The notes below the pieces were generated by a model, which saw nothing but the letters and a program-made list of their open reading frames with translations, made no database searches and was not told where the DNA came from. Positions 10,707 through 21,847 of a DNA stretch of 64,000 nt are shown here, one piece after another; position 1 is the first letter of the stretch, and every line of letters starts with the position of its first letter. The position numbers were made by a program, and so were the translations under genes. This stretch comes from Aurantimicrobium minutum (lineage in GTDB: Bacteria > Actinomycetota > Actinomycetes > Actinomycetales > Microbacteriaceae), in NCBI RefSeq assembly GCF_029892845.1, contig NZ_JARXVT010000002.1, positions 1 through 64,000 on the forward strand. The letters are read 5' to 3'.

Positions 10707-11558
10707 ATGGATTCAACGCTGAACAACCCAGACGAACTTCTCAACCCCCTCTCCAACCCTGTCGTGGACCCGTTCGAGATAGCCCGCGAAGCAGCAGCTC
10801 AGATTGCAGATAAAACAGGCGTAGCCAAGCACGATATTGGTCTGACCTTGGGTTCTGGCTGGGGCAAAGCAGCAGATTTGATGGGCGAAACCACAGCCAC
10901 CATTGACGCTGCCGAGATTACTGGTTTCAGTGCTTCCGCCGTCGTGGGCCACTCCGGAACCTTACGCAGCATCTTGCTTCCTAGCGGAAAGCGTGCATTG
11001 GTTATTGGTGCTCGCACGCACTACTACGAAGGCCACGGCGTGCGCCGCGTGGCCCACAGCGTGCGCACGGCAGCTGCGTGTGGTGCCACCACCATGGTGC
11101 TGACAAACGGTGCCGGTGGCATCAAGCCCACCTGGAAGCCAGGAACCCCCGTACTCATCAGCGACCATATTAACTTGACCGCGGATTCTCCACTTGAGGG
11201 CGCGACCTTCATTGACCTCACTGACCTGTATTCATCCAGACTGCGCGAGCTTGCTCGCACGGTGGACAGCAGCCTCGATGACGGTGTCTACGTCCAGTTC
11301 CGTGGACCACACTATGAAACTCCTGCCGAAGTGCAGATGGCCAAGGTTCTCGGCGGCCACATCGTGGGAATGTCCACGGCGTTAGAGGCGATTGCTGCCC
11401 GCCAGGCAGGAATGGAAGTTCTGGGACTCTCCCTCATTACGAACCTTGCTGCCGGAATTTCAGAGAACCCTCTTTCTCACAAAGAGGTCCTCGAAGCGGG
11501 CGCAGCTGCAGAAGGTCGCATCAGCGAGCTACTCGCCCGCATCGTGGACAAGCTCTAG
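10707..11558 (+). CDS. punA: Purine nucleoside phosphorylase
   Basis: 283 residues; trimeric PNP family. It cleaves purine (deoxy)nucleosides with phosphate to a base and (deoxy)ribose-1-phosphate. Phosphate site: GSGWG (about 50-54), GHSG (about 80-83) and RTHYYEGH (about 101-108). The purine-site tail LITNLAAG is present. It is the first gene of a two-gene operon with the phosphosugar mutase (11 bp apart), the same order as punA-pmmB in mycobacteria. Confidence 0.95.
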   Translation: MDSTLNNPDELLNPLSNPVVDPFEIAREAAAQIADKTGVAKHDIGLTLGSGWGKAADLMGETTATIDAAEITGFSASAVVGHSGTLRSILLPSGKRALVIGARTHYYEGHGVRRVAHSVRTAAACGATTMVLTNGAGGIKPTWKPGTPVLISDHINLTADSPLEGATFIDLTDLYSSRLRELARTVDSSLDDGVYVQFRGPHYETPAEVQMAKVLGGHIVGMSTALEAIAARQAGMEVLGLSLITNLAAGISENPLSHKEVLEAGAAAEGRISELLARIVDKL

Positions 11559-11569
11559 AAAGTCCCACC

Positions 11570-13261
11570 ATGACAACGGTGCACGAGTATCACTCCGAGG
11601 TTCTGGCTTGGCTGGAGCAAGACCCTGATCCCGAAACAGTGGCGGAACTGCGAGCGCTTCTGGATGCTGCTCAAGCTGGCGACGAACATGCACATGCTGA
11701 GATCACTGATCGCTTTTCTACTCGCTTGAGCTTTGGAACTGCTGGTCTTCGTGGTGCCATTGCTGCAGGTCCGAACCGAATGAACCGGGTTGTGGTGATT
11801 CAAGCAGCAGCCGGCTTGGCCCGCTATCTGCTTGCGAATGCACGCGAAGGAAAGACTCCCAGTGTGGTCATCGGTTTTGATGGCCGAAAGAACTCTGAAG
11901 TATTTGCTCGCGACACAGCAGAGATTATGTCGGGTTTGGGAGTTGAGGCATTGTTGATGCCCCGCATGCTTCCCACCCCTGTTCTCGCCTTTAGCGTTCG
12001 TGAACTGAATGCCAGCGCTGGCGTCATGGTTACCGCTAGCCACAACCCTGCTGCAGACAATGGCTACAAGGTCTACCTCGGCGGAGATGACCAGGGTTCA
12101 CAGATTGTCTCCCCCGCCGATGCTCATATTGCCGAGCAGATAGACATCGTTGCTGCCCAGTTGAACGTGGGCGAGCTTGCTCGTGGACCCTTCAGCACCA
12201 TTGCTGAGTCAGTCATTGAGAACTACATCTCCCAGACCGCTCTGGTTACAGAGACTTCTGCGCCATCAGCACAGCCCCACTTTGTCTACACCGCCATGCA
12301 CGGCGTGGGCTATGAAACCTTTGCCGCAGTAATCTCCCGTGCTGGTTTTGCAGCACCTGAAGTAGTTGCTGAACAAAACATTCCAGATGCCACCTTCCCC
12401 ACAGTGGAGTTCCCTAACCCGGAGGAACCCGGCGCACTGGACCTGGCCTATGCATTAGCTCGAAAGACCAATGCTGAGCTCATCGTGGCTAACGACCCGG
12501 ATGCGGATCGTTTGGCTGTGGCCATCCCTGACGAAACAGCAGTCGAAGGCTATCGACGCCTCACCGGTAATGAACTCGGCGCTCTGCTGGGATGGCGAAC
12601 AGCCCGTGAGCTTTCCATCACGAACAAGCTAGGAACCCTGGCCTGCTCCATTGTCTCCAGCCCCGCACTCTCAGCAGTTGCTGAACACTACGGCCTGGAC
12701 TTTAGATGGACCCTCACCGGTTTCAAGTGGGTTTCCCGTGTTGAGAACTTGGCCTTCGGCTACGAAGAAGCCCTGGGCTATCTGGTCAACCCCGGCACTA
12801 TTCGAGACAAAGACGGCATCTCTGCTGCCGTTGCTCTCTTGAGCATTGTGAGCGAACTGAAATCACACGGGTCAACCTTGAGTGACCACCTCGATGAGTT
12901 CAGCATGACCTTTGGTCACTTTGCGAGTGACCAGATTTCACTCCGAGTTTCTGACCTGTCAGAGATTCCTCGCCTGATGACGAGTCTGCGTTCTTCGCAT
13001 CCAGTGAGTATTGGTGGGATTGCAGTAGCAACCGTCGATGACCTTCTCGAAGGAAACTCCGATTTCCCACCCAGTGATGTGCTGAGATTCTGGCTGGAAG
13101 ACGGTTCCCGCATTATGGTTCGCCCCAGCGGAACCGAACCAAAGCTCAAGGTCTATATCGACGTGGTTTCTCGCGAGGGTGAATTAGCCCAACGCAGAAA
13201 TGACGCAGCACAGAGGCTCACTGCCCTCGCTCTCGGGATGAAAGAGCTTCTCGGGCTCTAA
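11570..13261 (+). CDS. pmmB: Phosphosugar mutase (phosphopento/phosphomannomutase family)
   Basis: 563 residues of the alpha-D-phosphohexomutase superfamily. The phosphoserine loop TASHNPAADNGYK, metal loop NDPDADR, sugar loop GYEEALGY and phosphate loop RPSGTEPK are all present in order. Annotation by homology is phosphomannomutase, but its position after punA and opposite deoC/deoA makes conversion of (deoxy)ribose-1-phosphate to the 5-phosphate the likely task here; no other phosphopentomutase is in the window. Its end converges on deoA with 3 bp between. Confidence 0.9.
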   Translation: MTTVHEYHSEVLAWLEQDPDPETVAELRALLDAAQAGDEHAHAEITDRFSTRLSFGTAGLRGAIAAGPNRMNRVVVIQAAAGLARYLLANAREGKTPSVVIGFDGRKNSEVFARDTAEIMSGLGVEALLMPRMLPTPVLAFSVRELNASAGVMVTASHNPAADNGYKVYLGGDDQGSQIVSPADAHIAEQIDIVAAQLNVGELARGPFSTIAESVIENYISQTALVTETSAPSAQPHFVYTAMHGVGYETFAAVISRAGFAAPEVVAEQNIPDATFPTVEFPNPEEPGALDLAYALARKTNAELIVANDPDADRLAVAIPDETAVEGYRRLTGNELGALLGWRTARELSITNKLGTLACSIVSSPALSAVAEHYGLDFRWTLTGFKWVSRVENLAFGYEEALGYLVNPGTIRDKDGISAAVALLSIVSELKSHGSTLSDHLDEFSMTFGHFASDQISLRVSDLSEIPRLMTSLRSSHPVSIGGIAVATVDDLLEGNSDFPPSDVLRFWLEDGSRIMVRPSGTEPKLKVYIDVVSREGELAQRRNDAAQRLTALALGMKELLGL

Positions 13262-13264
13262 GTT

Positions 13265-14572
13265 CTATTCAGCTGTGATGCGCTCAGCAATGAGTGAGGT
13301 GCGGGGCACGAAAGAGCTGGCATCACCAATGACATAGGCGCCTTCAACTGCTTCCAACGCACGCTCAAAGCGTGCGGCGTCGTTGGCATAGAGGGTAAAC
13401 AAGGGGTCGCCCTTGCGAACCATGTCGCCAGGCTTGGCGTGGAGATCAATACCTGCTGCGTGGATCACCGCATCTTCTGCACGAGCACGGCCGGCACCCA
13501 AACGCCAGGCAGCAATGCCGAACGGAAGTGCTTCTTGGTGAACCAGCATGCCATCACTTTCAGCACGAACCACGTGTGATTCAGAAGCGGTGGGCAGTGC
13601 TGCATCAGGGTCTCCACCCTGAGCAGCAATCGTGGCTCGCCACGAATCCATCGCTTTGCCGTTGCGGAGATTCTCCGCGACGTCCACATCATGCATGCCA
13701 GCCATGTTGAGCATTTCTGTGGCCAGGGCCACGGTCAGCTCGATGACGTCAGCGGGACCACCACCTGCCAATACCTCAACAGATTCACGAACTTCATTGG
13801 CGTTACCAATGGTGAGACCGAGAGGAATATTCATATCGGTCAGCAATGCTGTGGTGTTCACGCCGGCATCTGTGCCGAGGGCAACCATGGTGCGGGCAAG
13901 TTCACGAGATCGTTCTATGTCTTTGAGGAATGCGCCAGAACCGAACTTCACATCGAGCACGAGGCTGTCTGTTCCTTCAGCAATCTTCTTGCTCATGATG
14001 CTCGAAGCAATCAAAGGAATTGCTTCGACGGTTGCGGTGATGTCACGCAGGGCATAGAGCTTGCCGTCGGCAGGAGCCAGGCCAGAACCAGCAGCACAGA
14101 TCACACCGTTGAGCTCCGCTAGCTGGTTGAACATCTCTTCGTTAGAGAGGTGAGCACGCCAGCCAGGAATGGATTCCAGTTTGTCTAAGGTGCCACCGGT
14201 GTGACCGAGGCCACGGCCAGAGAGCTGTGGCACTGCCACACCAAAAGAGGCAACAAGCGGCATCAGTGGCAGGGTGATCTTGTCTCCCACGCCACCAGTG
14301 GAGTGCTTATCTGCTGTGGGACGGTTCAGCGCTGAGAAGTCCATGCGCTCACCCGAGGCAATCATAGCCATGGTCATGTCTTTGATTTCTCGACGGTTCA
14401 TCCCGTTGAGAAAGATAGCCATGGTCATTGCAGACATCTGTTCTTGAGCGATGAAGCCTCGGGTATAGGCATCAATCATCCACTGGATTTGCTCTGTGCT
14501 GAGTTCACCTTTGTCTCGTTTGATTGAGATGAGTTGAACGGCATCGAAGGGCTCGATTGTGGGGGTACTCAT
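13265..14572 (-). CDS. deoA: Thymidine (pyrimidine-nucleoside) phosphorylase
   Basis: 435 residues. The family signature lies at KHSTGGVGDK and SGRGLGHTGGTLDKLESIPG. It cleaves thymidine, deoxyuridine or uridine to the base and a sugar-1-phosphate. Its ATG overlaps the stop of cdd (ATGA), so it is coupled to cytidine deaminase, which supplies its substrate. Last gene of the six-gene import-and-cleavage operon running from 20246 to 13265. Confidence 0.96.
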   Translation of the reverse strand: MSTPTIEPFDAVQLISIKRDKGELSTEQIQWMIDAYTRGFIAQEQMSAMTMAIFLNGMNRREIKDMTMAMIASGERMDFSALNRPTADKHSTGGVGDKITLPLMPLVASFGVAVPQLSGRGLGHTGGTLDKLESIPGWRAHLSNEEMFNQLAELNGVICAAGSGLAPADGKLYALRDITATVEAIPLIASSIMSKKIAEGTDSLVLDVKFGSGAFLKDIERSRELARTMVALGTDAGVNTTALLTDMNIPLGLTIGNANEVRESVEVLAGGGPADVIELTVALATEMLNMAGMHDVDVAENLRNGKAMDSWRATIAAQGGDPDAALPTASESHVVRAESDGMLVHQEALPFGIAAWRLGAGRARAEDAVIHAAGIDLHAKPGDMVRKGDPLFTLYANDAARFERALEAVEGAYVIGDASSFVPRTSLIAERITAE

Positions 14573-15000
14573 GACTTGTCCTTGGATTGTGCGTTGTAGG
14601 CATCGAGCTGGCGAGGACCGAAAGCATCGGGCAAGACCTCATCGATGGTCTTGAAACCGGACACGGTTTCTAGGACCATGCCTTCGGTCGAGTGTTCGAA
14701 CAGGAGCTGACGGCAACGACCACAGGGCATCAGGATCTCCCCGTTGCCATCAACACACGTGAAGGCGACGAGCTTGCCACCTCCGGTGGCATGCAGCTGG
14801 GAAACCAGGCTGCACTCAGCACACAGGGTGAGGCCGTAAGAAGCGTTCTCCACATTGCAACCAGAGATGATGCGGCCGTCATCAACAAGTGCCGCTGCTC
14901 CCACCGGGAAGGTGGAGTAGGGAACATAGGCATTGCCCATGGCGGCTGTGGCAGCACTGCGCAGCGCAGCCCAGTCAATGGCTGTGTTGTGTGAACTCAT
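14569..15000 (-). CDS. cdd: Cytidine deaminase
   Basis: 143 residues, the small tetrameric class. Zinc and catalysis: CAE in LTLCAECSLV and PCGRCRQ supply three cysteines and the catalytic glutamate. It converts cytidine and deoxycytidine to the uridine forms for DeoA. It starts 8 bp after the last permease gene and overlaps deoA by 4 nt, so transport, deamination and cleavage are transcribed together. Confidence 0.96.
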   Translation of the reverse strand: MSSHNTAIDWAALRSAATAAMGNAYVPYSTFPVGAAALVDDGRIISGCNVENASYGLTLCAECSLVSQLHATGGGKLVAFTCVDGNGEILMPCGRCRQLLFEHSTEGMVLETVSGFKTIDEVLPDAFGPRQLDAYNAQSKDKS

Positions 15001-15008
15001 CTGTGTTC

Positions 15009-16274
15009 CTAGCTCTTGGTATACGGCTTGCCCGCAGCTGCAGGGCCGCGAACGCGTCCCACAAAACCGGCAACGGCGAAGATGGTGACCACGTAGGGCA
15101 ACATCAGCATGAACTCGCTAGGAACGGGCGAGCCAATAATGGACAGAACGTTCTGTAGGTTGCTGGCAAAGCCGAAGAGTAAGGCGGCCAAGGTTGCTCG
15201 GATGGGATCCCAGCGACCAAAGATGACGGCGGCGAGGGCGATAAAGCCGGCACCTGCCGTCATCTCTTTCTGGAAGGCACCCACAGAGCCGAGGGTGAAG
15301 TAGGCACCACCAATACCGGCGATAGCGCCTGCGAGCGCAACGTTCCAGAACCTGGTTGCTGCCACGTTGATACCGACAGTGTCGGCAGCCATGGGGTGCT
15401 CACCCACTGAACGCAAGCGCAGACCCCACTTGGTCTTGAACAGGGCATAGGCGACAACGGCCACGATGATGTACATCAAATACACAATCAGGGTCTGTCT
15501 AAACAGCACAGGACCAATGATCGGGATCTGGCTCAAGACGGGAATGTCGATGCGATCAAAGCGAGGTGGGGAGTTCAATACCGCAGTGTTTTTGCTCAGC
15601 ACCTGGGAATACAAGAAGCTGGTGAGGCCCAGGACAAGAACGTTGAGAACCACACCCACAATGACTTGGTCCACCAAGTACTTGACCGAGAAAGTGGCGA
15701 GGACGAAGGACACCAGCATGCCGGCAACCATCGCAGAGACGAGACCCAGGTAGGGCGATCCGGTCAAGGTGGCAACCATCGCCGACACGAAGGCTCCAGC
15801 TAAAAGCTGGCCTTCGATGGCGATGTTGATCACACCGACGCGCTCAGAGATGATGCCACCCAGCGCACCAAAGATCAGAGGAATACTCAGGCCGACAGTG
15901 CCCAGCAAGAGACCAGGAATCAGGATGGAGCCATCAGCACCTGCCCAGGTGAGGAAGCCCACCATGAAGAAGAAGCCGAAAGCACTGATCATCCAGATCG
16001 GGGATGACTTTCCTTTATTGGAGAAGAAGAAGCTGAGAACCGTCATTGCAAATAACAGGGCCGTGACAAAGATTCCGGTTCCCAGTGCAGGAAGGTCAAT
16101 GGCTGGGAGCTGAATGAAGTCAGATTCAGTTGAGAGTCGGAAGTTGGTACTTGCTCCCGTGTTCAACAGAATGAAAATCACAAAAGAAACAACGGTGAAG
16201 ATACCGAAGGCAATGGGAGCCTTCCAGCTCTTGAGTACCACGGTGGAGGTGACGGGAGTCGTTGTCTGGCTCAT
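15009..16274 (-). CDS. ABC nucleoside transporter permease (second)
   Basis: 421 residues with about ten membrane segments. Membrane domain of the BPD_transp_2 (sugar/nucleoside) class: the loop SVGEHPMAADTVGI is the ATPase-contact element shared with RbsC and NupQ/YufQ types. Two stretches (about 20-40 and 60-80) form extra N-terminal helices. Its start overlaps the first permease gene by 4 nt. Substrate assignment as nucleosides rests on the BMP binding protein and the cdd-deoA context. Confidence 0.9.
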   Translation of the reverse strand: MSQTTTPVTSTVVLKSWKAPIAFGIFTVVSFVIFILLNTGASTNFRLSTESDFIQLPAIDLPALGTGIFVTALLFAMTVLSFFFSNKGKSSPIWMISAFGFFFMVGFLTWAGADGSILIPGLLLGTVGLSIPLIFGALGGIISERVGVINIAIEGQLLAGAFVSAMVATLTGSPYLGLVSAMVAGMLVSFVLATFSVKYLVDQVIVGVVLNVLVLGLTSFLYSQVLSKNTAVLNSPPRFDRIDIPVLSQIPIIGPVLFRQTLIVYLMYIIVAVVAYALFKTKWGLRLRSVGEHPMAADTVGINVAATRFWNVALAGAIAGIGGAYFTLGSVGAFQKEMTAGAGFIALAAVIFGRWDPIRATLAALLFGFASNLQNVLSIIGSPVPSEFMLMLPYVVTIFAVAGFVGRVRGPAAAGKPYTKS

Positions 16275-17536
16275 CGTGTCACCGCCTTTACTCGAGGGCG
16301 TCGTAAGGAGACAGGCTTGGGTTCCCCGGCAGGAACGGGAAGCCTAAACAGCGCGCGAATAAGCGGTGGTGCCGCAATGAAGAGCACGATCAGCGACTGC
16401 ACAACAAGCACGATGTCAATGGGGATTCCTTCAGCGGCTTGCATGGCAAAACCACCAGCTTTGAATGCTCCGAAAAGAATTCCGGCAAAGAACACGCCCC
16501 AAGGCTTGGCTCGACCCAGCAACGCAACGGTAATGGCATCGAAGCCGATACCCGCGTCAATACCGGAGCTGAAGCCAGCAGGCACAACACCGAGTACTTG
16601 AATAACGCCGGCAACAGCAATGAGGCCGCCCGAGAAAAGCATCGCGTAGATATACATGCGGTCCACACGAATACCCGCAAAACGTGCTGCATTCGGGTTC
16701 TCACCGACAGCGCGGAACTGGAAGCCCAGGCTGGATCGAGAAAGAAGCCAGGCAACAAAAATGGTGAGAGCAATGACCAGCAGGAAGCCTGTGTTGAGGT
16801 TATAACTTGGGCCCAACAATTTTGGCATCACTGCTGTTTCCAAAATTGGTGCCGTCTTGGGGTTATTGGAACCTGGAGCCTGAAGGAATCCTTGGGTGCG
16901 CAGCATCCAAGAGACCAGATAGAAGGCAATGTAGTTGAGCATGATGGTCACGATGACCTCGTGCGCACCTGTACGCGCCTTGAGCACACCGACGATTCCG
17001 GCCCAGAGAGCTCCACCAATGATGCCGGCAAGGACAGCAACGATGAGGTGAATCACAGGAGGAAGCTGCCAGGTGAAGCCGACATATCCGGCACAGGCGG
17101 CAGCAATGAGCATCTGGCCACGGCCACCGATGTTGAACAGACCAACCCGGAATGCCAGAGCAACACCGAGACCGGCCACGATCAATGGCGTAGCAAAGGT
17201 GAGGGTCTCCGTCAGAGGCTTGATGCCGGTGGCGAATTCAGGGCGACGGAAGTTATACACCGAGCCTTGGAACAACGAAGAATACGCACCAAAGATGGAA
17301 TCCCAGATTGCTTGGAATGTTGAGGTGGGGCGGGCTGCGAAGTACCCCACGGCCTTGTGAACGCCGGGGTCCGTCACGGCAATCAAGATTGCTCCAACCA
17401 CGAGCGCACTGAGCACAGAAAGAATCGAGATGACGACGCTGCCGCCGAGCATTTCTTTGAGGGCAATGTTCCAGCGAGAAGGTGGAGCAATCTCTGTGGT
17501 GGCAGTATCTAGTGCGTCAGGGGTCTTCTTGCTCAT
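16271..17536 (-). CDS. ABC nucleoside transporter permease (first)
   Basis: 421 residues, strongly hydrophobic with about ten helices. The coupling loop AVGENPNAARFAGI marks the NupP/YufP-type permease that pairs with the following gene as a heterodimer. A large external loop near residues 75-110 carries FQGSVYNFRRPEF, as in other members. It overlaps the ATPase gene upstream and the second permease downstream by 4 nt each. Confidence 0.9.
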   Translation of the reverse strand: MSKKTPDALDTATTEIAPPSRWNIALKEMLGGSVVISILSVLSALVVGAILIAVTDPGVHKAVGYFAARPTSTFQAIWDSIFGAYSSLFQGSVYNFRRPEFATGIKPLTETLTFATPLIVAGLGVALAFRVGLFNIGGRGQMLIAAACAGYVGFTWQLPPVIHLIVAVLAGIIGGALWAGIVGVLKARTGAHEVIVTIMLNYIAFYLVSWMLRTQGFLQAPGSNNPKTAPILETAVMPKLLGPSYNLNTGFLLVIALTIFVAWLLSRSSLGFQFRAVGENPNAARFAGIRVDRMYIYAMLFSGGLIAVAGVIQVLGVVPAGFSSGIDAGIGFDAITVALLGRAKPWGVFFAGILFGAFKAGGFAMQAAEGIPIDIVLVVQSLIVLFIAAPPLIRALFRLPVPAGEPKPVSLRRPRVKAVTR

Positions 17537-19047
17537 GCTGCTACTCCTGCAGGTACTTCGCCAGCCATCATCAAACCAAGAACAGCACGGGGAGTGTCAG
17601 CGGGCACGATCCCCACAATGCGTCCCCGATACATCACAGCAATACGGTCTGCCAGTGCAACAACTTCATCGAGTTCACTTGAGACAACCAAAACCGGGAT
17701 GCCGCTGTCGCGGGTCTGAACAATGCGCTTGTGAACAAACTCAATCGATCCCACGTCAATACCGCGAGTGGGCTGAGCCGCAACAAACAACTTCAAGTCA
17801 CGGCTGAGCTCACGGGCCAACACAATCTTCTGCTGGTTACCACCAGAAAGCTGTGATGCCTTCGAGGTGATGCCTTGAGAACGAACATCGAACTCTTTCG
17901 AGGTTTCAGTCGCAAATTCTGTCAGCGTCTTCAGCTGCAGTGCCCCTGCTCGAACAAACGGTGCCCCGTGTGAACGGTCAAGCATGAGGTTCTCTGCGAT
18001 GGTGAAACTTCCAACAAGTCCGTCTTCAGTTCTGTCTTCTGGAACGAAGCCAACGCCTGCGTCAAGGATGTGGCGAACGGACTTGCCCACGAGCGATTCA
18101 CCGTCGAGAGAAATAGATCCCGAGACGTGGTGTGCCAAGCCCATGATTGCTTCAGTGAGTTCTGTTTGGCCGTTTCCTTGAACGCCAGCGATACAGACAA
18201 TCTCACCCGCACGGATAGTAAAGCTGACGTCGTTGACGACTGCCATGCCTGTGGGATCAAGAACAGTCAACGACTCAACGACAAGTGCATCCGCACCGAG
18301 TTTGGCTGGACCCTTGTCAACCTTGAGCTGAACTGCACGGCCCACCATCATTTCGGCAAGCTCGGTGTTGGTGGCTGTTGGGGACGCCTCACCCACTACT
18401 TTGCCCAAACGAATGACAGTAATCTCATCTGCAACTTCACGGACCTCACGAAGTTTGTGAGTGATGAAAATGATGGCGGTTCCTGAATCACGCAACTGTT
18501 TCATGATGACCATGAGCTCATCGGTTTCTTGCGGAGTCAGAACAGCGGTTGGTTCGTCGAAGATAAGGACTTGCGCATCACGAGCAAGTGCTTTGATGAT
18601 TTCCACACGCTGCTGAACACCCACGGGAAGATCTCCCACAAGAGCGTCAGGGTCAATATCAAAACCGAAGCGAGAGCTGACGTCAAGGACGAGTTGGCGG
18701 GCAGCTTCAATATCTAAGCGCCCACCGCGAGTGGTCTGTTCGTGGCCAAGCATCACATTCTCGGCAACGGTAAATACGGGGATCAGCATGAAGTGCTGGT
18801 GAACCATTCCGATACCGGCCGCCATTGCGTCGCCAGGTCCGGAGAATTGTTGGACAACATCGTCCAGAAGAATCTCACCCTCATCTGCTTGATACAAACC
18901 GAAGAGGACGTTCATGAGGGTCGACTTACCTGCACCGTTTTCACCCACGAGGGCGTGAATCTTGCCTGGCTTGGCAACAAGGCTGATGTGGTCGTTCGCA
19001 GTCAGTTGGCCAAAACGCTTGGTGATGTTGCGCAGTTCGAGCTTCAT
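17533..19047 (-). CDS. ABC nucleoside transporter ATPase (two-domain)
   Basis: About 504 residues with two nucleotide-binding domains. The first has Walker A GENGAGKST and Walker B LIFDEPTA; the second has the degenerate GVQGNGQTEL loop and signature LSGGNQQK, the usual picture for the RbsA/MglA/NupO class. Translation could start at GTG 19054-19056 or ATG 19045-19047; the ATG has a better-spaced GTGAGA upstream and is used here. It follows the binding-protein gene across a terminator hairpin. Confidence 0.9.
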   Translation of the reverse strand: MKLELRNITKRFGQLTANDHISLVAKPGKIHALVGENGAGKSTLMNVLFGLYQADEGEILLDDVVQQFSGPGDAMAAGIGMVHQHFMLIPVFTVAENVMLGHEQTTRGGRLDIEAARQLVLDVSSRFGFDIDPDALVGDLPVGVQQRVEIIKALARDAQVLIFDEPTAVLTPQETDELMVIMKQLRDSGTAIIFITHKLREVREVADEITVIRLGKVVGEASPTATNTELAEMMVGRAVQLKVDKGPAKLGADALVVESLTVLDPTGMAVVNDVSFTIRAGEIVCIAGVQGNGQTELTEAIMGLAHHVSGSISLDGESLVGKSVRHILDAGVGFVPEDRTEDGLVGSFTIAENLMLDRSHGAPFVRAGALQLKTLTEFATETSKEFDVRSQGITSKASQLSGGNQQKIVLARELSRDLKLFVAAQPTRGIDVGSIEFVHKRIVQTRDSGIPVLVVSSELDEVVALADRIAVMYRGRIVGIVPADTPRAVLGLMMAGEVPAGVAA

Positions 19048-19125
19048 TGATCTCACAACTTCGTGAAGGACTAAAGGGTGGTCTTTGATTCTAAATGACC
19101 ACTGTGGGAAAGAGTGGGTGAAACA

Positions 19126-19162
19126 GTTTGGGGAGGCACCGCCGAAGCGGGCCTCCCCAAAC
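19126..19162 (-). terminator. Terminator/attenuator between the BMP gene and transporter genes
   Basis: A 12-bp stem (19126-19137 with 19151-19162) with a smaller CCGC/GCGG hairpin inside the loop. It lies inside the operon and so probably trims transcripts to make more binding protein than transporter. Confidence 0.65.
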
Positions 19163-19172
19163 CTGTGGTGAA

Positions 19173-20246
19173 TTACTTAGGTGATGAAGGAGAAGTTACC
19201 TTGATCGAACCGTCGTTGATTCCCTTGGTGATGGCATCCAGCTGGCTCTGCAGGTCAGGGTTTACCTTCGATGCGTAGTCGTGGAATGGTGCCAGGCCAA
19301 CGCCGCCGTTGGCAAGGGTGCCAACGAATGGTGCGCTGCTGAACTTGCCGTCAGCAGCTGCGATGGTGACGTCAGCAACACCAACACCGACCTGCTTGAG
19401 AACAGAGGTCAGGAACATGCTCTTGATATCAGGTGCAGTGACGTATGCGTCAGAGTCAACACCGATGAGAGGAATGTTCTTGCCGGAGTCCTTGATTGCC
19501 TCAGCTGCGCTCAGGAAGATAGGACCACCAACGGGGAAGATAACGTCAGCGTTCTGGTCGATAAGACCCTGTGCTGCGGTCTTAGCCTCAACACCTGCTG
19601 CGAATCCACCGGTGAAAGAACCGGTCTGTGCTGCAACGTCCCAACCGACAACCTTGACGGAAGCCGAGTTCTGCTCGTTGTAGTAAGCAACACCATCAGC
19701 GAAACCATCCATGAAGATGGTGACGGGTGGAATCTGCATACCACCGAAGGTTCCTACAACACCAGTGGTGCTGTAGCTAGCTGCGGTGTAACCAGCAAGG
19801 AATGCTGCCTGAGCAGTGTCGAACAGAATGGGCTTGACGTTGTCAGCGGTGATGCTGCCATCGTCAACAATGGCGAAGTTGATCTCAGGGTTTGCTTCAG
19901 CAGCAGACTTGGTTGCGTCTGCAAGGAGGAAGCCAACGGTGGTGATCAAGGTGCAACCCTGGTCAACGAGGCTCTGGATGTTGGGAGCGAAGTCAGTCTC
20001 TGCAGCTGACTCGACGGTGATGGGGGTTACACCCAGTTCGTCAGAAGCTGAGGTCAGACCCTCAAAACCTGACTGGTTGAACGACTTGTCGTCGAATCCA
20101 CCGGAGTCAGAAACCATACAAGGCAGTGCGAGGCTGCCGCCGTCGGCTGCTTCGTCTGCGGGTGCGCTTGCGCAACCGGCCAAAAGGGCAACAACACCCA
20201 GCGCTGCTGCGCTGCTGATGGCTACCTTACGAGAAAAAATTCCCAA
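19173..20246 (-). CDS. BMP family nucleoside-binding lipoprotein
   Basis: 357 residues from TTG 20246. This start is preferred because GGAGGA stands 4 nt upstream; an in-frame TTG further up overlaps that site. A lipoprotein signal peptide ends in L22-A-G-C25. The rest is a type-I periplasmic-binding fold of the Bmp/PnrA/Med class (GGFDDKSFNQ, TVGFLLADAT, GTFGG), which in characterised members binds purine or other nucleosides at the outer face of the membrane and hands them to the ABC permeases. First gene of the nucleoside operon. Confidence 0.92.
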   Translation of the reverse strand: MGIFSRKVAISSAAALGVVALLAGCASAPADEAADGGSLALPCMVSDSGGFDDKSFNQSGFEGLTSASDELGVTPITVESAAETDFAPNIQSLVDQGCTLITTVGFLLADATKSAAEANPEINFAIVDDGSITADNVKPILFDTAQAAFLAGYTAASYSTTGVVGTFGGMQIPPVTIFMDGFADGVAYYNEQNSASVKVVGWDVAAQTGSFTGGFAAGVEAKTAAQGLIDQNADVIFPVGGPIFLSAAEAIKDSGKNIPLIGVDSDAYVTAPDIKSMFLTSVLKQVGVGVADVTIAAADGKFSSAPFVGTLANGGVGLAPFHDYASKVNPDLQSQLDAITKGINDGSIKVTSPSSPK

Positions 20247-20421
20247 TGTGTCCTCCAAATACGAGTCCCCATACAGGTCGCATGAGGTAGTGACTACGTT
20301 ACTTGAAACGACGAAAATCGCTACCGATCAGGTTCTTCAGACCGGATAAGTTACACAAAAGAAATATTGAGATACGGAATCAGTCGTTTATACCCAAACG
20401 AACGACGATTTACTTCCGTTT

Positions 20422-21774
<1,353 letters not shown>

Positions 21775-21847
21775 TCAATTCTAGTTGTGCCTACACAACC
21801 CCACGTTGTTCGCCTAGCATGAGCTACACCCCCGACTTCAAGGACCA

